DNA of 64,000 nucleotides from Sipunculus nudus (Eukaryota > Annelida > Sipuncula > Golfingiida > Sipunculidae): the NCBI GenBank assembly GCA_026874595.1, contig CM049310.1, positions 188,001 through 252,000 on the forward strand, in the 5' to 3' direction. Below the pieces are notes generated by a model. It was not told the DNA's origin. It did no database searches and saw only the letters and a program-made list of their open reading frames with translations. The first letter of the stretch is position 1. Every line of letters begins with the position of its first letter. The position numbers and the translations under genes are program-made. Below, piece after piece: positions 59,852 to 64,000 of the stretch.

Positions 59852-61387
59852 GTTAGCGGCTATGTTTAAACACATTTGCTTCTACGTTATCTCTTCAACT
59901 GTTACGGATCTCTTCTCTCATCAAGAATTGCGTTTCTATTTCATCGGATTCTGCACTCAAGTGTTATCATTATTGAATATCTTTGTTATCAAATTGTCAT
60001 AAATATTCAATGGAATATCTTCATGATTTAATTTTCATGATAATCACATTCCTTTCTTGTGTCCCTTATACCATGCAGAAACACATTACCAGGGCTGTCT
60101 TGGGCACAACAGCAGAAACGAAAGCCTTATCGGTCTACAAGAGTTGCAGACGGGCATTGACGTTCTCCTCACCAATACTTTATTATTCGTGTTTTAGTTA
60201 CCCAAACCTCGTTTGTCATCGGGAACAACATCCATTATTATTGGATTCCATGTTTCATTTTCTGATTACTGTAAGCATCACATGTAAAGACCAACTCTTT
60301 TGAAAGAATGCAAAAGCTCTTTAAAAGTAAATTAGACCCCATGAAATATACTTCATTTAATCCTAGCTTAGCGATCATTCTGCCCATCGGATTCCGCATT
60401 TGCGTGTTATGATTACTGATTTGCTTCATTATTAAATTGTCATGAATATTCAAATTCCTTTCTTATGTCGCTTATACGATGCACAAACCCCTACCAAGTC
60501 TGTCGTGTGCACGATCAGTACAATCGAATGCCTGATCAGTTAAACTAGTTCTGTACAGGCATTGACGTTCTCCTCACCAATATATATAATCGTTTACTTT
60601 ATTATTCGTGTTTTAGTTACTCATACCTTGTTTTACGTCAGGAGAGGCACCACTTACTGTTGGATTCAATATTTGTGATTACTAAGTCAGCATCACATCT
60701 AAAGACAAAATCTTTTGAAACAATACCAAAGCTCTTTTAAAAACATCAGACCCCATGAAATGTTAATAATTTAAACCTAGCTTAGCGTAAATTCAGCCTG
60801 AAGATTTAAGATTCGAAGAAGCACCTCTGTAATTCTAAATTGTACATGTATATGAATGACTGAATAACACAAGTTTTCTTTTTTTTCAAAGCGGCGACTG
60901 AGGCGTGGCTCTTTTCATTAGGTTCTTGCTTTTAAAATGACCATATCGCCCGATGGGTTTCTGTTTCCTAATGGCCAATGCTTCTGTCTCGCTAAGACAT
61001 GAGAGAACGAGGTACTTTTGCGTGGGTGCATACATTTAACAAATGACCATATGGCCCAATAGGGTTGGTTCTCTTTTCTAATGTGCCATGTTTCTTTCAC
61101 GCGTACACATGAATTTCAAAATTTCTTTGAAACTGTATACTCAATCAATAAACTGATCCAATTTAAAGGGAGGCATATCAGACGAGCAGAAACAAAGAGT
61201 TCCTGATAATGTCATTTAGCTTGTCATGGGCACGCAAAGAAAGGTTTGCTCGAACTGAGTCCCGAATGGCCGTTTCGTTTCAACTTACAATGGATATCGC
61301 ACTCATGAATGCCACCTTGCAAGTGCACGTGAGAAAGGCATAATTGTGCTTTCGAACAGGTCAGGACCATTACGCTGCAGCGTCCAT

Positions 61388-61461
61388 GGCCGGTTAGCTC
61401 AGTTGGTTAGAGCGTCGTGCTGATAACGCGAAGGTCGCGGGTTCGACCCCCGTGCTGGCCA
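61388..61461 (+). tRNA. tRNA-Ile (GAT), array copy 4
   Basis: Identical to the copy at 54707. Confidence 0.9.
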
Positions 61462-61993
61462 AGGAAACTTCTTTTGCTGGGATCTGTCAGACCGACGCAT
61501 TGCACGGGTTTAATGTCAGCCGGAATTAATCGCTGGAACGAGGACCTTACACCAAGCCGTTCTTAGCGAGACCTTGACTTTTTCCATTTTCTCTCATGAT
61601 TCGTCCGAAAGAAGGAAACCTTATTTAATTTATTTACTTCTAGTAACACGCACTGCAACGGTCGACTGGGTGCTCTGTTATCCGTCCATAAACTGTGTGC
61701 AGAAACACGTTTTTCTTTATGTCAAGATTTAATTGGCTCGCATGCATTTATTAATTATCTTTCACAAGAGATGTAGTTTCGCAGTTGGGAAATTAGTTGT
61801 CATGAAATCCACCAGTTGTCACTGCAGTCAATGAGTGTGCACTCACCTGCTGATGCAACATATATGTGAACTGTATACAAATGAAGGGGCAAAATAAGCA
61901 ATTAAACCCTGGTGATAGTATACACTGCATACCACAGGCAGTACAGTAAAGGAACATACGAAGCGGACTGCATACAGACCAACAAAAGGGAAT

Positions 61994-62077
61994 TGTCAGA
62001 AGTGGGATTCGAACCCACGCCTGGAGAACCAGACTGCGACCTGAACGCAGCGCCTTAGACCGCTCGGCCATCCTGAC
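61994..62077 (-). tRNA. tRNA-Leu (CAG), array copy 4
   Basis: Identical to the copy at 55313. Confidence 0.9.
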
Positions 62078-63614
62078 GTTAGCGGCTATGTTTAAACACA
62101 TTTGCTTCTACGTTATCTCTTCAACTGTTACGGATCTCTTCTCTCATCAAGAATTGCGTTTCTATTTCATCGGATTCTGCACTCAAGTGTTATCATTATT
62201 GAATATCTTTGTTATCAAATTGTCATAAATATTCAATGGAATATCTTCATGATTTAATTTTCATGATAATCACATTCCTTTCTTGTGTCCCTTATACCAT
62301 GCAGAAACACATTACCAGGGCTGTCTTGGGCACAACAGCAGAAACGAAAGCCTTATCGGTCTACAAGAGTTGCAGACGGGCATTGACGTTCTCCTCACCA
62401 ATACTTTATTATTCGTGTTTTAGTTACCCAAACCTCGTTTGTCATCGGGAACAACATCCATTATTATTGGATTCCATGTTTCATTTTCTGATTACTGTAA
62501 GCATCACATGTAAAGACCAACTCTTTTGAAAGAATGCAAAAGCTCTTTAAAAGTAAATTAGACCCCATGAAATATACTTCATTTAATCCTAGCTTAGCGA
62601 TCATTCTGCCCATCGGATTCCGCATTTGCGTGTTATGATTACTGATTTGCTTCATTATTAAATTGTCATGAATATTCAAATTCATTTCTTATGTCGCTTA
62701 TACGATGCACAAACCCCTACCAAGTCTGTCGTGTGCACGATCAGTACAATCGAATGCCTTATCAGTTAAACTAGTTCTGTACAGGCATTGACGTTCTCCT
62801 CACCAATATATATAATCGTTTACTTTATTATTCGTGTTTTAGTTACTCAGACCTTGTTTTACGTCAGGAGAGGCACCACTTACTGTTGGATTCAATATTT
62901 GTGATTACTAAGTCAGCATCACATCTAAAGACAAAATCTTTTGAAACAATACCAAAGCTCTTTTAAAAACATCAGACCCCATGAAATGTTAATAATTTAA
63001 ACCTAGCTTAGCGTAAATTCAGCCTGAAGATTTAAGATTCGAAGAAGCACCTCTGTAATTCTAAATTGTACATGTATATGAATGACTGAATAACACAAGT
63101 TTTCTTTTTTTTTCAAAGCGGCGACTGAGGCGTGGCTCTTTTCATTAGGTTCTTGCTTTTAAAATGACCATATCGCCCGATGGGTTTCTGTTTCCTAATG
63201 GCCAATGCTTCTGTCTCGCTAAGACATGAGAGAACGAGGTACTTTTGCGTGGGTGCATACATTTAACAAATGACCATATGGCCCAAAAGGGTTGGTTCTC
63301 TTTTCTAATGTGCCATGTTTCTTTCACGCGTACACATGAATTTCAAAATTTCTTTGAAACTGTATACTCAATCAATAAACTGATCCAATTTAAAGGGAGG
63401 CATATCAGACGAGCAGAAACAAAGAGTTCCTGATAATGTCATTTAGCTTGTCATGGGCACGCAAAGAAAGGTTTGCTCGAACTGAGTCCCGAATGGCCGT
63501 TTCGTTTCAACTTACAATGGATATCGCACTCATGAATGCCACCTTGCAAGTGCACGTGAGAAAGGCATAATTGTGCTTTCGAACAGGTCAGGACCATTAC
63601 GCTGCAGCGTCCAT

Positions 63615-63688
63615 GGCCGGTTAGCTCAGTTGGTTAGAGCGTCGTGCTGATAACGCGAAGGTCGCGGGTTCGACCCCCGTGCTGGCCA
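63615..63688 (+). tRNA. tRNA-Ile (GAT), array copy 5
   Basis: Identical to the copy at 54707. The matching tRNA-Leu of this unit lies beyond the window. Confidence 0.9.
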
Positions 63689-64000
63689 AGGAAACTTCTT
63701 TTGCTGGGATCTGTCAGACCGACGCATTGCACGGGTTTAATGTCAGCCGGAATTAATCGCTGGAACGAGGACCTTACACCAAGCCGTTCTTAGCGAGACC
63801 TTGACTTTTTCCATTTTCTCTCATGATTCGTCCGAAAGAAGGAAACCTTATTTAATTTATTTACTTCTAGTAACACGCACTGCAACGGTCGACTGGGTGC
63901 TCTGTTATCCGTCCATAAACTGTGTGCAGATACACGTTTTTCTTTATGTCAAGATTTAATTGGCTCGCATGCATTTATTAATTATCTTTCACAAGAGATG

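Larger units (their letters stand above)
53267..64000. repeat. Tandem array, 2.2-kb unit, about 4.8 copies, each with two tRNA genes
   Basis: The repeat starts at GATTCTGCACT (53267, again at 55492 and onward) with a period of 2224-2229 bp; length differences come mainly from a T-run near the middle. Each unit has tRNA-Ile(GAT) on plus and tRNA-Leu(CAG) on minus. The copies differ by few substitutions, consistent with concerted evolution. ORFs of 60-106 codons in each unit carry no domain, use the repeat identically and overlap tRNA flanks, so none is called. Confidence 0.95.

Overview
The window looks like animal nuclear DNA, probably from a marine invertebrate. It has eukaryotic tRNA genes (a 4.8-copy tandem array of a 2.2-kb unit with tRNA-Ile and tRNA-Leu at the right end), TATA and CRE promoters, AATAAA signals, candidate splice sites and AT-rich, repeat-laden flanks. 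About 0.3-44 kb is different: GC-richer, dense with compact, mostly single-exon genes in paralogous families. Nearly all are lineage-specific proteins with no identity I recognise. The recognisable folds are regulatory or host-interaction types: RING fingers, CARD-like helical bundles, CxxC zinc modules, a PHD-like finger, a retropepsin-like fold and an FG-rich tail. I read this part as an endogenous or integrated large DNA virus-like element. A malacoherpesvirus-type origin is one hypothesis; no polymerase, capsid, terminase or other hallmark gene is in the window, so the affiliation is unproven.

Layout: 0-2 kb holds a zinc-binding protein and a small RING-like ORF. 2-10 kb is non-coding: diverged tandem repeats, microsatellites and a long pyrimidine-rich stretch. 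10-15 kb holds two spliced-looking units (a 484-aa orphan; a CRE/TATA promoter feeding ORFs of 169 and 157 aa). 15-21 kb is a tandem family of four acidic/basic helical proteins, interrupted by a 187-aa helical gene and followed by a CARD-like gene that carries the same leader. 22-30 kb holds a PHD-like gene, tRNA-Arg(CCG), a 653-aa RING protein with a SUMO-interaction-like motif and CARD-like region, three tandem leader hairpins, a retropepsin-like gene and a second zinc protein. 30-37 kb holds two arrays of small hairpins with invariant loops, each downstream of the same CRE-12 bp-TATA promoter module, plus four leftward helical paralogs (one broken by one stop) and an ETS-site cluster. 37-43 kb holds three paralogous genes with internally duplicated zinc modules, flanked by a tRNA-like gene and tRNA-Asn. 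43-44.6 kb holds a 172-aa ORF whose FG-repeat continuation lies in the -1 frame. 44.6-53 kb is AT-rich with one diverged RING paralog. 53.3-64 kb is the tRNA tandem array.

Two patterns unify the element. About fifteen ORFs have a good 3' splice acceptor 0-45 nt before the ATG, so a short non-coding leader exon plus intron (or trans-splicing) seems the rule. The promoter module TGACGTCACA-N12-TATATAAGGA occurs three times, twice heading into hairpin arrays. Candidates for something undescribed are the hairpin arrays, whose stems covary while loops stay fixed, and the hairpin-bearing leader of the RING gene. No computation or database search was run; all family assignments are by eye.
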